A stretch of 64,000 nucleotides of DNA. It comes from Tanypteryx hageni. Taxonomy: Eukaryota; Arthropoda; Insecta; Odonata; Petaluridae. The stretch is taken from the NCBI GenBank assembly GCA_028673005.1, contig CM054117.1, positions 35,108,061-35,172,060 of the forward strand. The letters run 5' to 3'. Shown piece by piece: positions 1 through 13,200 of this stretch (the first letter of the stretch is position 1; the number at the start of each line of letters is the position of its first letter). Made by a program: the position numbers and the translations under genes. The notes under the pieces are model-generated. The model was not told the DNA's origin. It was given only the letters and a program-made list of their open reading frames with translations, and made no database searches.

Positions 1-3000
1 TTAATGGATTATATAGTTATCTATAACATAAAAAAATCGAAATATATAAGTATAAAATAGTCATTTAGTATGTTAAAACGCTTAAAATTAAATAATGGCA
101 CACCCTGACCCTAATTAGGATGGGAGGGTCAATCTGCGTTAGTCGTAAAACATTTAGTTGCGCATGCCACTCCTTATTGTGTGCAGCGCTTCTGTCGTTT
201 TCTTTGACCTCTTTAAATACGAAACTATGGTGATATGTTTAAATGCAGACTGCTGTCCTTAGGCGATTTTACTTAAGTCCAGAATCCTGCGGAATACGAA
301 ATTTCTAATATAAATATATATGTATATGACATTCTGTGCATTGAGTTTCACGGATGAGTGGTTCATCTAAGTTTCGCGGGCCGCAGAAAATCTTCTCTTT
401 GGCTGAATGTGACCGACGACGGTCCATAGCTTGCATCCCCCTACTCTAGACATACATATGAGCGGATACCATAGTGACGTAGTCTCACTCTCAATAACTC
501 TTTTCCGGTAGATTCTCGGTCTACCTTACAATTCTCACTTTTCAGGCCTTTCCGAGCTGTTCTCCTGCATTGCTCGTCAGCTGGTTGCTAATTAGTCCAC
601 CACCAATCCCTGAAACCGAGTGGGAATCCAGAAACTTTCCCAGGTACGAGGCTAGGAGGGCTTTCGTCGGTAGGTTAAGACGATTGCCTGCCGCTGACCA
701 ATAGAAAATCTTAATCGCTCCCGCCATCTAAAATACCCCATCGATTCCCAAAACACATTCACCATATGTCCCTAAGAAACCTCTTTCCTGCACCCATTAC
801 TTCGCGTCACTAGTAATCCTTGGCAACGGCGGGCGCCCAAATGCCTCTTCGTCCTTTCTTTCCGTGTCCGCGTAGGTCCGATGGAATATATAAGGAGTCC
901 TCAGGGTCTTGTGAGGTTAGGCTGGGTACTTTAGCACTATTCAAAAATCTCAAGAAACAGGTCAATATTTCATCGGTATTTTCAAATTATGCAGAAATAA
1001 ATATGTTACTCGCATAACTTAAATAAATACACTGTCGGAATTAGGGATCCCTTGCTTTTTGTTATTAATTGGTCTGCTACAGGAATATGATTTATAATTT
1101 CTCCAATCTATGAACACCATGTTAAAGAGAATCAAGTTAGCTTTTAAGTGGTGTATTGGATGAATTACTTTCTTTCAATTTTATATCATAGATTTGGAAA
1201 AATATCACACCTTAAAATCGACGCCAAGCTCCAACAAAACCAAGATGTGCTCTGACAGCGACAATGTTACGGCCAGGGAGATGAAACAAGCACGGCGTTG
1301 TTGTTATTAAAGATAGATTAAGGAAGTACTGCGTTCTACACGTTACGATCAATACTATGACCAATAGAGCCGAGTGTCGAAATTAGGACCGTGTCGGAAT
1401 ATGACTCACTTACCTTAGTTATTTTGTCATAATAAAATTGAACTTGCAAAAAATAAAGTAATGTTATTTTTTCCGAGCTTAATAACAACACATGTCAGTT
1501 TTACCTAGGATTACCTTAAAGCGACTAACAGGAAGGATTAGCTTTCTAGGGTTAAAAAATACTGTCGAACAATTACTCGACCTTGATAAGCTCCACATTT
1601 GTATCACCTGTTACACCTTTCGGGCGTCCAGATTTATGCGCACCTTTTCCGTCTTTCCTCTTTGCCTTATGCAGATTTAGAGAGGGTGGAAAATTATGGT
1701 GTTTTCAGCGCTATTGCGGTCTGCTTTCGTCAGGAGAACGCGCAGAAAGACGTACTTAAATCGTAGTGCTCGCAGATCGTATCTTTTGAGACATCGTTTG
1801 CGCAGTGAATCAGCGGTTCAATTCAGTTTCAATTTCTTCCCGATCTATTAAGATGGAATATTGTACAGGCGATTGAAAGAAGGGCCCCGAGTGCTTAGGT
1901 TTTGATGAATGCGATACTCTTATTTATTAAGCTGCATGCATGAGCGTAAATTTTTATAGGGGACACGTTTTTCACCCACCCGCTCGTACGTCTTATTAAT
2001 ACGAAAATATTTATAAATTATTGCTAAAATACCTTGTTCAGATTTTTGGTTAAGCTAACACCAAACTTGATGGCAATTCTTCTACTCACATTTGCCATTT
2101 AAAAACATACGTGTTAAAATTTCCAAACAATATATTGCATGTATATTTTTTCAGTTCTTATAAATGTAGGTGTGGTTTATGATAAAAATATTAAGTAGTC
2201 AAAATGAACCGATGCTTAGTCGAAAAAATGATCGAAGTCTATGACGCTATAAGAGATTGCTCCACCGAAATTTAATCAGTATAAAAATTTATCATTTTAT
2301 ACTAACATCAGCACTTGTAGGCCAGAACATGGTTCGGCAACGTTGCATATAATAACATTACCAAAGGTATAACTTTCTGGAACTGCATTATGATAAAATA
2401 AAGAACAAAACAAACTGTGCAATATACGGTAAAAATGTACAAGGATATTACCATAATGCTTTATCATTACAGTACGAAATAAAATTGAAATAAAAGTAAA
2501 ATTCTTTTGAACATGCGTATTTTTTGTAATTATTCTCGGAAATGTCGTGTCATATAAAATCTCTGCGCGAGCCATGGTTTGCCGACCACGAGGCCACAGA
2601 TTTCTCGCGGGCGCCTAAATTAAAATTATCAACGCGGATATTTGGGCGGGGTTTGCATTCAGATGAGCATTATTTTTGCCGTGTTTAAAAAACATAGCTG
2701 GCGAATCATATATATATGACGAAGGCATAAAAGCTTTTTTTACTGTTTTCCGTTGTGGAAATACAGACAGTAGTAGGAATCTGATGAAGTTCGCTGAAGT
2801 CGCGAGCGATGGATGCGTAGAATAATTTGTTGACGGAACTAATGATTCAGTGGCATGAAAAGGGCGTTGTGCAAGCGAGACGGAGAGATGTCTGTGAAGG
2901 GATGTTTCGGTGCCTTGAATTGCGGTCTGGAAAGGATTAAATTGAGGCTCACCTTAACACGGGGTGTGTTTTTTTTGGAACTCGAGAACGGCTGAAGTGC

Positions 3001-4980
3001 GTGACGATGGATTGGCGCGGTAAGGAGAAATGTATCTTTGAAAATAGATTATATTTTTGGAGGACAGGCGCCATCAAAAGGAAGTGCTCGCGTCGACGTA
3101 TTACCTTTTTTCCGTTTTGAAGGACGTTAATTTGTTGACAAGATATTCAAATCGTGCGGTCAAGTGACCCTGCGCATTTGCTGGGTCTGGTGTTGGAGAA
3201 CAAATGCTCTTCCCTTCATTTTTGTAACCTGCGCAGGTGGATGCGCGATGAATGTAGATATTTCAAATGGATTCTTTTGTATTTTCCTTCGGCATGTCAG
3301 TCAGTTGTAATGCCGTTCGCGACGGTTCGAGTTTCTCTCGTAATTTCTTTCATTACCGAATATTCTTTTAAACGGAGTTTTTACGCCTAGAGCAGGTAGC
3401 ATCACCTGCTCCCAGTGGTGGATAAATTAGAGGGAAACTATATAGTGGTCTTTCTGCCTTATTCTGCATGCCGTTATATACTGCGCCCAGGACAGTTGCC
3501 TAGCTTTCCCCGCCCACACTGTTTGTACGTAAATATGCTGCATAAAACATCATTTTTAATTGACCAGAGAATTATGGAGCTCGTCTTATAGCTGGAAATA
3601 CACTTTGGAATAAGAACTTGAAAAATTAAGGACGTATATACTTATCTTAGGTATCCTCAATAGTCATTGTAAGGTTATAATTTCTATTACTTTGTTTCGG
3701 CTATTGGAGAAATCTAAGATAAGTACGTATTCATGTTTTCAAGCGTTTTTTTCATGAACTATGTATTTGTTGAACCGTATAGTTACAATTTTTAAATGAG
3801 ACAGAAAAAAAAACATTTGTAAAACTGAAGAACGAAAATGGCGACAAAAAATTAAAATCGCCAAAGCATTGATACTTTGAAAAATATTTAATAGGAATAC
3901 TTTTTCTGAAAAATTAATAACTTCCAAAAATTATTCTTTACTCAATAAATTGAATGACATTCTGACAAGTAATACACGCCTTTCAAACAAAGATACTTTT
4001 TAAAACTAAATTTCTAAACTAAAATATTCTAAATACTTTTAAAAACCTTTCAGTCTTGTATTAATTGATAATATTCATAGCACATTGTGGTTAAAGGCTA
4101 TAAATAATTTAGGAAAATGTTTATATTTTCAATTTTCTTTATTTCGTTCAGAGCCGGCTAGAAGAGTCGAGGGGCTCTGTGCAAAGTGTGCATGTGGCGC
4201 TTCTTATGCGTCATTGTTTTTAATAATAAATTAATAAATAAAGAAACCTCTATCACTATGACAGTGTTTGATATTTTTTCCGATTTTTTTAAAAATTTGT
4301 GATCACAAGAAATATTTTTTGGAGAGCGCGGGGTCTCTGTAAGCAGTCGCACCATCAAAAAGGAGGTTCTGATTTCGTTACTAGCAAAAAATTATTTAAT
4401 ATAACAATATTGTGTGATTTTAGAAATCTATCAGGAAGAGAAGGCATGACAGAAATATAATTTGTGTTTAAGTGATCTAAAATGCAATTACAGTGATGTC
4501 TGTGCCAATCCATATGAAGCAGGTACTTGAATAAAAGAAGCAGTATTTTCATCTGCTCTCATATATTCCACTAATTTTCATGCTTAAAAAATCTCTTCTA
4601 AAGAAAGTAATCAGGATCCTTCTCTGATAAAATTATCAGCATAATTTATAAAACTTGTGTAAATCTAAAAATTTCAAATTCATTTTGATAGCTGAACTTT
4701 TTATTATTAGCCGTCTTTCTGCTGGAATCATAATGTCCCACCTCATAATATTATCTCTCTATGATATAAAAATCTTATGTACGAACCTCCTAGGTCATCA
4801 CATATTCATGGAAATGGATCAATTCGTTTTAGAACTCTTCTCCCATGTCATTATTATATTGTTCAATGAGTTTTTTGGATGCTCACGTACAGATGTTTCA
4901 TCAGCCTCCTTTTTACACTTCAGTTTTCATTTCTGTTCGGCCTGATAATTTCTCTCCCACTCAAATGTCAACCTCACCTG
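1..4980. other. No recognisable gene
   Basis: The open frames here are short and show no domain, signal peptide or splice-consistent exon chain that I recognise. Base composition alternates between AT-rich stretches and GC-richer patches, for example around 360-900 and 2580-3400. The only structured item picked out is the hairpin at 3632-3729. Exons too short or divergent to recognise by eye could be missed. Confidence 0.5.
3632..3729. repeat. Imperfect hairpin (short foldback)
   Basis: The left arm 3632-3663 and right arm 3701-3729 are imperfect inverted repeats. They share blocks such as ACTTATCTTAG / CTAAGATAAGT and CAATAG / CTATTG, with about 37 bp between. The size and AT-richness fit a miniature foldback element, but no target duplication was found. 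Confidence 0.45.
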
Positions 4981-4984
4981 CACG

Positions 4985-7900
4985 TGGTGCACCCTGCTTC
5001 ACAGACGAGGCTCTGGCGTCCGAATGACTCCCGGGATAAGGAGTCCCCCCTCTACCAAATGCCAACGGCCTATTTAGGGGCGGATGAGAAGGTGGAGGGG
5101 TAGGGCACCCTCTTGCCCTTGGGGTGGGAAACTGCCCCTAAAGGCGGAGGAACTATTTTGATAGTCAACGGCATAGGATGGAGAAGGCAACAGGAAACCA
5201 CTCCATTAAAGATCCTATTGCATATCCCGAGGGTAGCAACCATGGAAGGTTTTAGAAAGGAATTTGTTACTGATCATGGTATTTGGAACCCAAGATCCGG
5301 CAGGGGATGTAGCAGGGCTTCTCAGGTCGTTATCCAACGAAATCCCTGTCAAAACGTCAAAATAGGTACTTGGAACGTCAGAACATTACTAAAAATAGGT
5401 AAATTAGAAGAAATAAAGAAAGAAATGGAGAAAAATGAGATTGATATCTTAGGTTTATGTGAAACAAGGTGGCAAGAGAAAGGAGATTTTTACAGTGATA
5501 AATTTAGAATAATTCATAGTGGAGGTGAAAAGAGAGGAAGGAATGGAATAGCAGTCATTATTAGTAAGAAATGGGCAAACAGTGTTTGCAATACATATCA
5601 CATAAATGATAGGTTGTTGATGGTAAGAATGAGCACCGTGCCAACGGATACAGTGATAATACAAGCGTATTTCCCAACAAGTAGTGCAGAAGAAGGAGAA
5701 GTAGAAAAGGTGTATGAAGAAATAGAAGAACTTATAAAGATGACAAAAGATAAAGATAATGTAATAATAATGGGAGACTTTAATGCTGTGATTGGATTTA
5801 GTCGAAATAGTAGAATGGTAGGAAAATTTGGTTTAGGTGAAACAAATGAAAGGGGAGAAAGATTAATTGAGTTTTGTGAACAGAATGAGATGATGGTATC
5901 AAACACTTTCTTTGAAGTTCCCAAAAGAAGAAGATACACATGGGAGGCGCCAGACAGAAGAAGGTTTCAAATAGATTATATTTTAGTAAAAAGAAGATAT
6001 AAGAACCAGGTAAAATCGTGTTATAGTTACCCAGGTCCAGATGTAGACAGTGACCACAAGCTAGTCATGGCAAAATGCAATATTAGGTTTAAGAAAATAA
6101 AGAGAACAGTTAAAAAGAACTGGCATCTACAGGGACTGAAAGAGTTACCAACGGCTAAGAATTACCAAGAAAAAACAAATGAGTTGATGAGAAATTATGA
6201 AGGACAACTTAGTTGGGAGGAATTTAAAAAAGGGGTTATTAAAGCTACAGAGGAAGTTATTGGAAAGAGAAAATTGGAGCCTAGAAAACCTTGGATGACT
6301 GAGGAGATACTGATTTTAATTGAAGAAAGGAACAAGTTGAGGAAGAAGGGAAATGATGAAACTTATAAAAAAGTTAAGAATGAGATTATTAACAAATGCA
6401 GAGAAGAAAAAGAGAGATGGACCAAAGAGATAGTGAAGGAAATTGAGGAAGATACAAAGGGAGGAAGGCAAGACAAAGCATACTTCAAAATTAAAACTCT
6501 CCAGTACAAACCAAGAACTAAATCGGCAATAGTTAAGGATAAGGAAGGAAATATGTTATGGGAAAATGAAAAAGTATGTGCTCGGTGGAAAGAATACATA
6601 GAAGAATTATATAGTGGAAGATATGTTGGAGATGGATGTAGATTTATTGAAAATGAAGAGGAAATAAGAAATGACGAGCTAGGCCCAACAATAACCAAAG
6701 AAGAGTTTTATAAAGCTATTAATAATCTTAATTCAGGCAAGGCAACAGGTGTTGATGGTATACCTGCAGAACTTTTGAAGAACTTAGGGGAGGAAGCAAA
6801 AGAACATTTCTTTAAAATTATAAAAGATTGTTACGAAAAAGGAAAATTACCTGATGACTTTATAAAAAGTAAAACTATAAGTTTACCAAAGAAGGGGAAT
6901 GCAGTGGAGTGTAGTAACTACAGAACAATTTCACTACTTTCGCACGCCTCAAAAGTTTTAATTTATATCGTGAAAAACAGAATAAAAAGGAAAATAGAAC
7001 ATTATATTAGTGAAGATCAATTTGGATTTAGAAGTGGGAGAGGAACGAGAGAAGCTATATTAGCCCTCAGGGTGATAATGGAAAGATGTTTAGAAATGAA
7101 CAGGACATTATATTTAACGTTTATTGATTTGGAGAAGGCCTTTGATACAGTTAATTGGGAACTGTTGTTTAAGGCTATGAAAAAAATAGGTATTGATTGG
7201 AGGGACAGAAGATTAATTTTTAAGCTTTATCAAAATCAAACTACAAGAATAAATATAAATGGATTAGAGAGTGAAGCAAAGATAAGGAAAGGAGTAAGAC
7301 AAGGATGTCCGCTATCTCCATATTTGTTTAATATGTTCATTGAAGAAAGTATAGAAGTTATGAAGGAAAAGACAAAAGGCATAAAAATAAATGGAGTTAG
7401 AATACACTGCATTAGATTTGCAGATGACATTGTAATATTCAGCGATTCAAAAAGAGAAATGAATAAAATGCTGAAAGTATTATCGGACACGTTAAAACAG
7501 TGGGAATTAAAGATAAATATCAAGAAAACCAAATTGATGGTTATAGGCAAAAGTAATGCAGGGACAATATCAAAGATCAAAATAGACAATCAGAAAATTG
7601 AGCAGGTGAAGCAGTTTTGCTACCTAGGTAGTACAATTACTGAAGATAATAGATGTGTACAGGAAGTGAAAAGAAGAATAGCACTTGCAAAGCAAGCTTT
7701 TCAATGCAAAAGGAGCCTACTGACAAGCAGTCATATGAATTTGGAAGTAAGGAAATCCTTTGCAAAAGCTTTTGTCTGGAGTACCATACTTTATGGTAGT
7801 GAAAGTTGGACGTTAGGAAAGAGGGAGAGGTCCCGTCTGGAAGCGACAGAAATGTGGATATGGAGAAGATTGATAAAGACAAGTTGGACAGAGAGAAAGA

Positions 7901-8192
7901 CAAACCTTGAAGTTTTGGAAGAAGTAAAAGAAGAAAGGAAACTGATCAGAGGAATGGAAGAAAGGAAGGCAAAATTTTTAGGCCATGTGATTAGACATAA
8001 TGGATTAATTGTGAACATCTTGGAGGGGAAACTTTTAGGGAAGAAAGGAAGAGGCAGACCAAGAAATAAATACCTAGATGACGTGAAGTCAGTGATGGGA
8101 GTTGAGAAATACGAGATGTTGAAGAGAATGGCAGAGGACAGGAGTTCATGGTTGCAGCGACAAGGCTTAGCCTTTAGATGAAGAAGAAGAAG
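4985..8192 (+). mobile_element. Non-LTR (LINE) retrotransposon, RTE-like, apparently full length
   Basis: A GC-rich leader of about 130 bp precedes one long ORF (5113-8181). The body ends in a short GAA-type repeat at 8180-8192 straight after the stop codon, the simple-repeat 3' terminus typical of RTE-like elements, with no poly(A). The protein carries an APE-type endonuclease and a reverse transcriptase and no RNase H that I can see. The 5' boundary is estimated from the onset of the GC-rich leader, and no target duplication was identified. The clade assignment (RTE-like, of the sort often mis-annotated as craniofacial development protein 2) rests on motif style and needs a phylogeny. Confidence 0.85.
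5113..8181 (+). CDS. Endonuclease/reverse transcriptase polyprotein of a non-LTR retrotransposon
   Basis: An uninterrupted 1022-codon frame. An APE-like endonuclease occupies roughly residues 80-325: GTWNVRTL near 85, LCETRW near 115, GDFNAVIG near 221 and the catalytic SDHK near 313. The reverse transcriptase follows, with SGKATGVDGIPAELLK, NYRTISLLSH, FIDLEKAFDTVNW, RKGVRQGCPLSP and the catalytic FADD near 769, then CYLGSTITED. The C-terminal part has the FLGHVIRH and KGRGRPRNK motifs common in this group. The protein should nick target DNA and prime reverse transcription of its own RNA in the nucleus. Translation may really start at a later Met such as codon 44 (MEGFRKEF), because the first 40 residues look like translated leader. 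The lack of stops or frameshifts marks it as the youngest large transposon here and possibly still competent. Confidence 0.93.
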   Translation: MPLGWETAPKGGGTILIVNGIGWRRQQETTPLKILLHIPRVATMEGFRKEFVTDHGIWNPRSGRGCSRASQVVIQRNPCQNVKIGTWNVRTLLKIGKLEEIKKEMEKNEIDILGLCETRWQEKGDFYSDKFRIIHSGGEKRGRNGIAVIISKKWANSVCNTYHINDRLLMVRMSTVPTDTVIIQAYFPTSSAEEGEVEKVYEEIEELIKMTKDKDNVIIMGDFNAVIGFSRNSRMVGKFGLGETNERGERLIEFCEQNEMMVSNTFFEVPKRRRYTWEAPDRRRFQIDYILVKRRYKNQVKSCYSYPGPDVDSDHKLVMAKCNIRFKKIKRTVKKNWHLQGLKELPTAKNYQEKTNELMRNYEGQLSWEEFKKGVIKATEEVIGKRKLEPRKPWMTEEILILIEERNKLRKKGNDETYKKVKNEIINKCREEKERWTKEIVKEIEEDTKGGRQDKAYFKIKTLQYKPRTKSAIVKDKEGNMLWENEKVCARWKEYIEELYSGRYVGDGCRFIENEEEIRNDELGPTITKEEFYKAINNLNSGKATGVDGIPAELLKNLGEEAKEHFFKIIKDCYEKGKLPDDFIKSKTISLPKKGNAVECSNYRTISLLSHASKVLIYIVKNRIKRKIEHYISEDQFGFRSGRGTREAILALRVIMERCLEMNRTLYLTFIDLEKAFDTVNWELLFKAMKKIGIDWRDRRLIFKLYQNQTTRININGLESEAKIRKGVRQGCPLSPYLFNMFIEESIEVMKEKTKGIKINGVRIHCIRFADDIVIFSDSKREMNKMLKVLSDTLKQWELKINIKKTKLMVIGKSNAGTISKIKIDNQKIEQVKQFCYLGSTITEDNRCVQEVKRRIALAKQAFQCKRSLLTSSHMNLEVRKSFAKAFVWSTILYGSESWTLGKRERSRLEATEMWIWRRLIKTSWTERKTNLEVLEEVKEERKLIRGMEERKAKFLGHVIRHNGLIVNILEGKLLGKKGRGRPRNKYLDDVKSVMGVEKYEMLKRMAEDRSSWLQRQGLAFR

Positions 8193-9010
8193 CCCGTTCC
8201 TCAAAGTGATTGAAGTCATTGCGAACAGCACAAAGAAACTCTGTTAAAGACTTCATATGCTCTACATCACCCAGTTTGCAGCAGTAGATTAACTTAATGG
8301 ATGCATTCCAAAACATCAGTCCAGAATACACAAAGAAAGAAATACTCGTTCACACAATCTAACAGAAATATTTTTTGCTTCTGCTCTAGTGTCACTATTC
8401 CGATCAGCATCATCATATAATATGGTCAATGTGTCAATTAATTTTTATGAATAAGCAATTTCGATCTCTTTTTATGCTAATTATCTAATTGTTTTATTTA
8501 CTTATAATTGCTCATTTTAGTAAAATTATATAAGGAATATTTCAACAGAATTCCCGCTCAATGTAAAATGCATTTGAGGAAGCATCAGCCCTCACTGCTT
8601 GTTGAAGGAGGAGCACTGGGTCAAAAAAGTTTGGGAATCACTAATGTAAACATCCTGTAACAAATTTACACCGTACAGCATGGCTACCATAAATGGAAGC
8701 CAAATGCGTAACAGACGAGTAATGTACGGACCAAATGACATGCACCAGGTGAACCAGACTTCAAAATGACATGCAGAGATTATTGTAATAATTACTCTAC
8801 ATATATGAATTCCTTAGAATAAGAAAAAAACGTTACCTTTATGTATTTATTAATTTTATTTATTTATTTATTCCTTTTGCTTTCAATAATGACTATATAA
8901 GAGTTAACCTATGAGGGGCCCTTAACCTTGGGAGCTCATTCATTTTTTGATTTAGGTATTTATTCTTTTTTCTTTCAATAATACTGACTATATATAAGAG
9001 TCACCTACAG
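8193..9010. other. Intergenic; partial hAT-like end and a short tandem duplication
   Basis: No gene is seen. Around 8570-8642 the sequence ends in AGTTTGGGAATCACT, which resembles one terminus of the small hAT-like elements elsewhere in the window; no partner end was found. A block around 8873-8912 (CTTTCAATAATGACTATAT...AAGAGT) recurs with small changes at 8967-9010, a degenerate duplication spaced about 90 bp. Confidence 0.4.
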
Positions 9011-9199
9011 CAGTGTTTCTCAAGCTTTTTGAAGCCATGGACTCCCACAGTTTCTACAGACTTCCTCCCCATGAAAAGTTCATATATTTTTCTTTCATTA
9101 TCTCATTTTTTCACATCACGTTCTACTCAACTCATGGACCCCCAAGAAATAACGAACATACCCCTAGATGTCTGGGGGACCCCCAGTTGAGAAACAATG
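9011..9199. mobile_element. Miniature hAT-like element
   Basis: The ends are inverted: CAGTGTTTCTCAA at the left and TTGAGAAACAATG at the right, 189 bp apart. The CAG...CTG-like termini and the GGACCCCC-type interior fit non-autonomous hAT elements. No convincing 8-bp target duplication is visible, so age or misplacement by a base or two is possible. It carries no coding capacity. Confidence 0.55.
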
Positions 9200-10053
9200 A
9201 CCAATGGGCCCCTAGGCACATGCCTAGTGTCCCTATAAGGTGTCCGGCATTGTTTTCATCAATTTTATACAAACTATAGTTATGGTAAATTGAGTAGAAT
9301 CACTGAATTTGATAACAATTTAGAATTTGTTATGATTATAGCTTAGGATATCCTTTTTAATAAATAAATCTACATAGTTTAGATTTTTTTATATGTATAT
9401 TCAAGTATATTTTCTTACAGTATTTTCATTGAAATGCACATTATATTTACATATCTTTTATATTAATGAAATGCTTATGATTGCAATAGCCTCCAGTGTA
9501 AGATGATCATACACTTATACTGTATAGCCTTTAATTAATTATATTAATTTCTGAATCAGAAGATTAAGCAACTTATTAAAAAAATTAATTTATGCACCCA
9601 ATAATTGTTCCAAAATACATAACCATTATATAATTTATTTATTTATAAAATGTATCAAGTTTATTTCAATTTCACTTTACATTTTTACAACTTATATACA
9701 CTGATTCTTCTCTAAGTTAACTCAAACAATGGTTTAGTACATTCAGCTTAATGATTACTGATTGAGAAATCAATTTATGATAATATGGATGAACAAGGAA
9801 AAATTATTCCATGGTGGGAATTTGTTCTCAGGTCAGTTTTGCCTCAGTTGACTACTTCCAGTCAAACCTCCAGTTCCTAGCAATAGGGACTTTAATAAAT
9901 TAGTATAAAAGAATCCTTACATTCCAACGAGGCCAGTTTCCTTTGTAATTTAAAATGTAGATTTTAGGTGATTTCTGAATGACAGGCATGAGTTAATTTT
10001 CTGCTAATTATCTCACACTATCCAATTAATCTCCATTTTTATGATCTGTATGC
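9200..10053. other. AT-rich downstream region of the CLIP-SPH gene
   Basis: This stretch lies 3' of the minus-strand serine protease homologue stop codon and probably contains its 3' UTR. Minus-strand AATAAA hexamers (plus-strand TTTATT) occur near 9637-9666, about 390 nt past the stop, and are candidate polyadenylation signals. No other feature was recognised. Confidence 0.35.
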
Positions 10054-10251
10054 TCAATAGGCATAATAATAAGTATCCATACTGTTTGATAGCATTTTCT
10101 TATCAATCCAGTCTCTAAAATTTGCCAAATTGACAAAAACTCCTGGTGTATCAAATTCTTTAGATTCAATTACTCTCGCTGCTATTCCAGACTGAATTTG
10201 CCTCTTAGGATCATCAGTGACGGGACATAATAATGGGCTGCCTTCATCATC
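10054..10251 (-). CDS. CLIP-SPH exon 5 (altered active-site loop, C-terminus)
   Basis: The acceptor TTGCAG precedes DDEGSPLLCPV, with Glu at the catalytic-serine position, then GIAARVIESKEFDTPGV and NLANFRDWID typical of the C-terminal helix. It ends in a Tyr-rich tail and TGA. The usual Cys in the GIxCGEKDxPGV-type segment is missing. Confidence 0.92.
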   Translation of the reverse strand, partial: DDEGSPLLCPVTDDPKRQIQSGIAARVIESKEFDTPGVFVNLANFRDWIDKKMLSNSMDTYYYAY

Positions 10252-13200
10252 CTGCAATGAATTTTTTCAATTACTTAGCAATATCCCATACTTTTACCTA
10301 CATAAACTTAATTAACATACATACATATAACCCCTTTTTTATCAGAACAGAAAAATGTTCACAACACAAACAATACACATGGCTTCACAATTTAGCTTGC
10401 TGAATTAAATTATTAATCAAACATTTCCTTCTTTATCTGTCAAGTAGGTAAATGCTAAAATAGTCTATTTTCCATTTGTTTTCATTAAAAATTCAAAACT
10501 TTTATTATATGAAGGTAAATAGCAAAAAATATCCATATTGCTGCTGTTTGCAATAAAATAACTTGTAGTAAATGCAATCCTTAATTATAATTTGACAATA
10601 AAAAATATTCCATTATATTTAATTTTGAATCCAATCATTAACCATAAAAAATTTGGCCTTTGATGCGTTTAGTGACATGTAGTAATAGCTTGTTATCTTT
10701 ATATGCTGTTCAAAAATAAACATTACTAGATTCTCCTAATTTAAATGAGGAGATACTTCAAGTTAAAAAAATTATAAATAATATTTCAGAGAAAAACACC
10801 GCCATTTGTTGACTGTTCAATTAATAATTCTTGATCTATCTATAAAAGTCAAGCTGCCCAATCATATAATATAATTATAAAAAATTATAAAGTATTATTT
10901 CACTTACCTTACTTATATCCTTTCCATTTTCACCATCAGCACAAAAGAAAGAATTGTGAAGCCTGAATTGATTACCCAATTTGGTTTTGCGGAGGTCATT
11001 TTCACATTTTTTATTTTCAATAACAGTCAACTCCAATTTTGTCAGGTTGGCATGGTGTTCACCTATTTTACCCATAAAAAAAATTGATCTTCAATATAAA
11101 TGTGCTCAAGAAACATGAAATAAATTGAAGATCCCAAAACATCAATATAAACCAAAAAATGGAAGGACATTTTATTTAATTTTAAATTAATATTGTAAAT
11201 AAATGCAACATAATGGCATTAAATTGATTAAAAACTATTAATGGAAGTTCTAAAAGTCAATATCTAGTAATTCAATTATTTAATTAATTTTCACATCAAT
11301 TTCATCAGGAATAGTAATGAAATTGCTAGCATCATCTATTTCTCTATTTAACTGTAAATAGTAACATGTAGCGAGATTTCTTTGGCCAAAAATGTGCAAA
11401 TAAGATTAATTACTCATGCCATTCATCATATGATTTTATAATACTAACCAAACGAATCATCTCCAACTCCACTGGTAATGCACTTAGTTCCTGGGTCAGG
11501 CAAAATTCCTTTTAATGGAAGACAAGTAAAACCAATGTTTTCAGCTGGAAGCATTGGTTCAGAGAGAATCAAAAGGGCCAAGTCATTATGTAGTGTTATG
11601 TTGTCAAAGTCCTCATGCACTATAATGTTAGCCACCAGTCTGACCTGATTCCCTTTAGCTGTCTTAGCATCCAATTCCCCAGCACGCACTCTCAGTTGAG
11701 AGCTCTTCTTGCTAATGTACAAACATATTTCAAGGCATCAATATCAGGAAATGAAGAAAATTATATAAGGTGGCCCAGAAGTGATCAAGCATAAATGAAA
11801 AAAGTCAAAGTAAATTTTCAAAAATAAGTTCAGAAATATTTATTGAGATGGTTGTATTTTGTACTTTGAATTATTAGTCAACATTTCTAAACTTTTTTAA
11901 AATTTGCTTTGATTTTTTTCATTTTTGCTACATATAACCAATTTTGGACTTATTGACCACCCTGTTTATAACAAGAGAAGGAATTTTAACAGAAACAGAA
12001 CAGAAAGAAGAGCAAATGAAAGGAGTCTGAACATGTAAAGTACACAATGAAAATTTTAGCATTACAGTATTTAGCAAATGATCAAAGTACCTTAGGTATT
12101 TTCAAGGCTTAAGCATCACCATCTGCAACATTTTTTTGGTATTGAAATTATAGTAAGGCAGATACATTGGAGTTATTTTCTTTTTGTTGCATTGGTTTTA
12201 ATGTACACAGAATAAACAATTAGCTATTGAATCTTGGAAGTATTTCTTACTTATCTTAAAGTTATTGTAAATTGCTGTTAAATGCTATTCTTGCATATAT
12301 CTTTTCCCATAATTTTATGCATTAATGAGAGCTTTAATGATTAATTGCTTACTCTGCTACACAATGGGCCACTGTGAGTATCACTTTTGGATGTATTAGA
12401 GAACCACCACACTGATAAACATATGTAGTCTCAGAGGAATTTTGGACTTTTTCCTCATCCGTTCCCCTTAGAACTGTAGCTGAAATAGCCACCACCCAGG
12501 GAAACTCTCCAATTGTGGCTTCATTGACGTTTTGGTATCCACATTCTTTGAAATAATTTTCAGATGAAGCGGAATAAAATGTAGAATTCTCTTGAGGATG
12601 AATTCCACAGCATACTTCCATGTAATTATTGCAGTTTTCTACCCATCTTCTGAAAATTTAAATATAAAAGGTTAGTTCATTTGTCTGCACTCATTAAGGT
12701 CCAAATTATGATTTTTTAAAACCAATATTACATCTCTTTATATGCAAAAAGCAAATTTTTTTCTATTATAATGATGCCAATGCGAGAAATACCATCTGAT
12801 TATTTTAGTGACTCAGTTAAGGATGTGCTTTAAAGTAAGATACATCCTAAAAAGCTATTTTGTAAAATGTTACTTAAAGTTTTAAATCCATGAATTGCCA
12901 TCCATTGGCCGAAATTCATGCAATTTCTATGTATTAAATGCAAAAGAACCCATTCCAACTTGTTATTCACAGATATGAGAAACGAAGGCAGTAAAGCAAA
13001 TACATGATGCCAGCATATGACCAGAAGTCTTAATGTCAGTTATATATTTTTTCTTATTGTATGATGATGATTAAGAAAACTGCTTCTTTAGTTGTATCAT
13101 TCACTAATGGGGTCATTACTTTGTGAAATTCCATTAAAGGTAAAGGAATACTTATATATTTTATGAAATATATCCCACATGTTAATTAATCATTTAGTAA

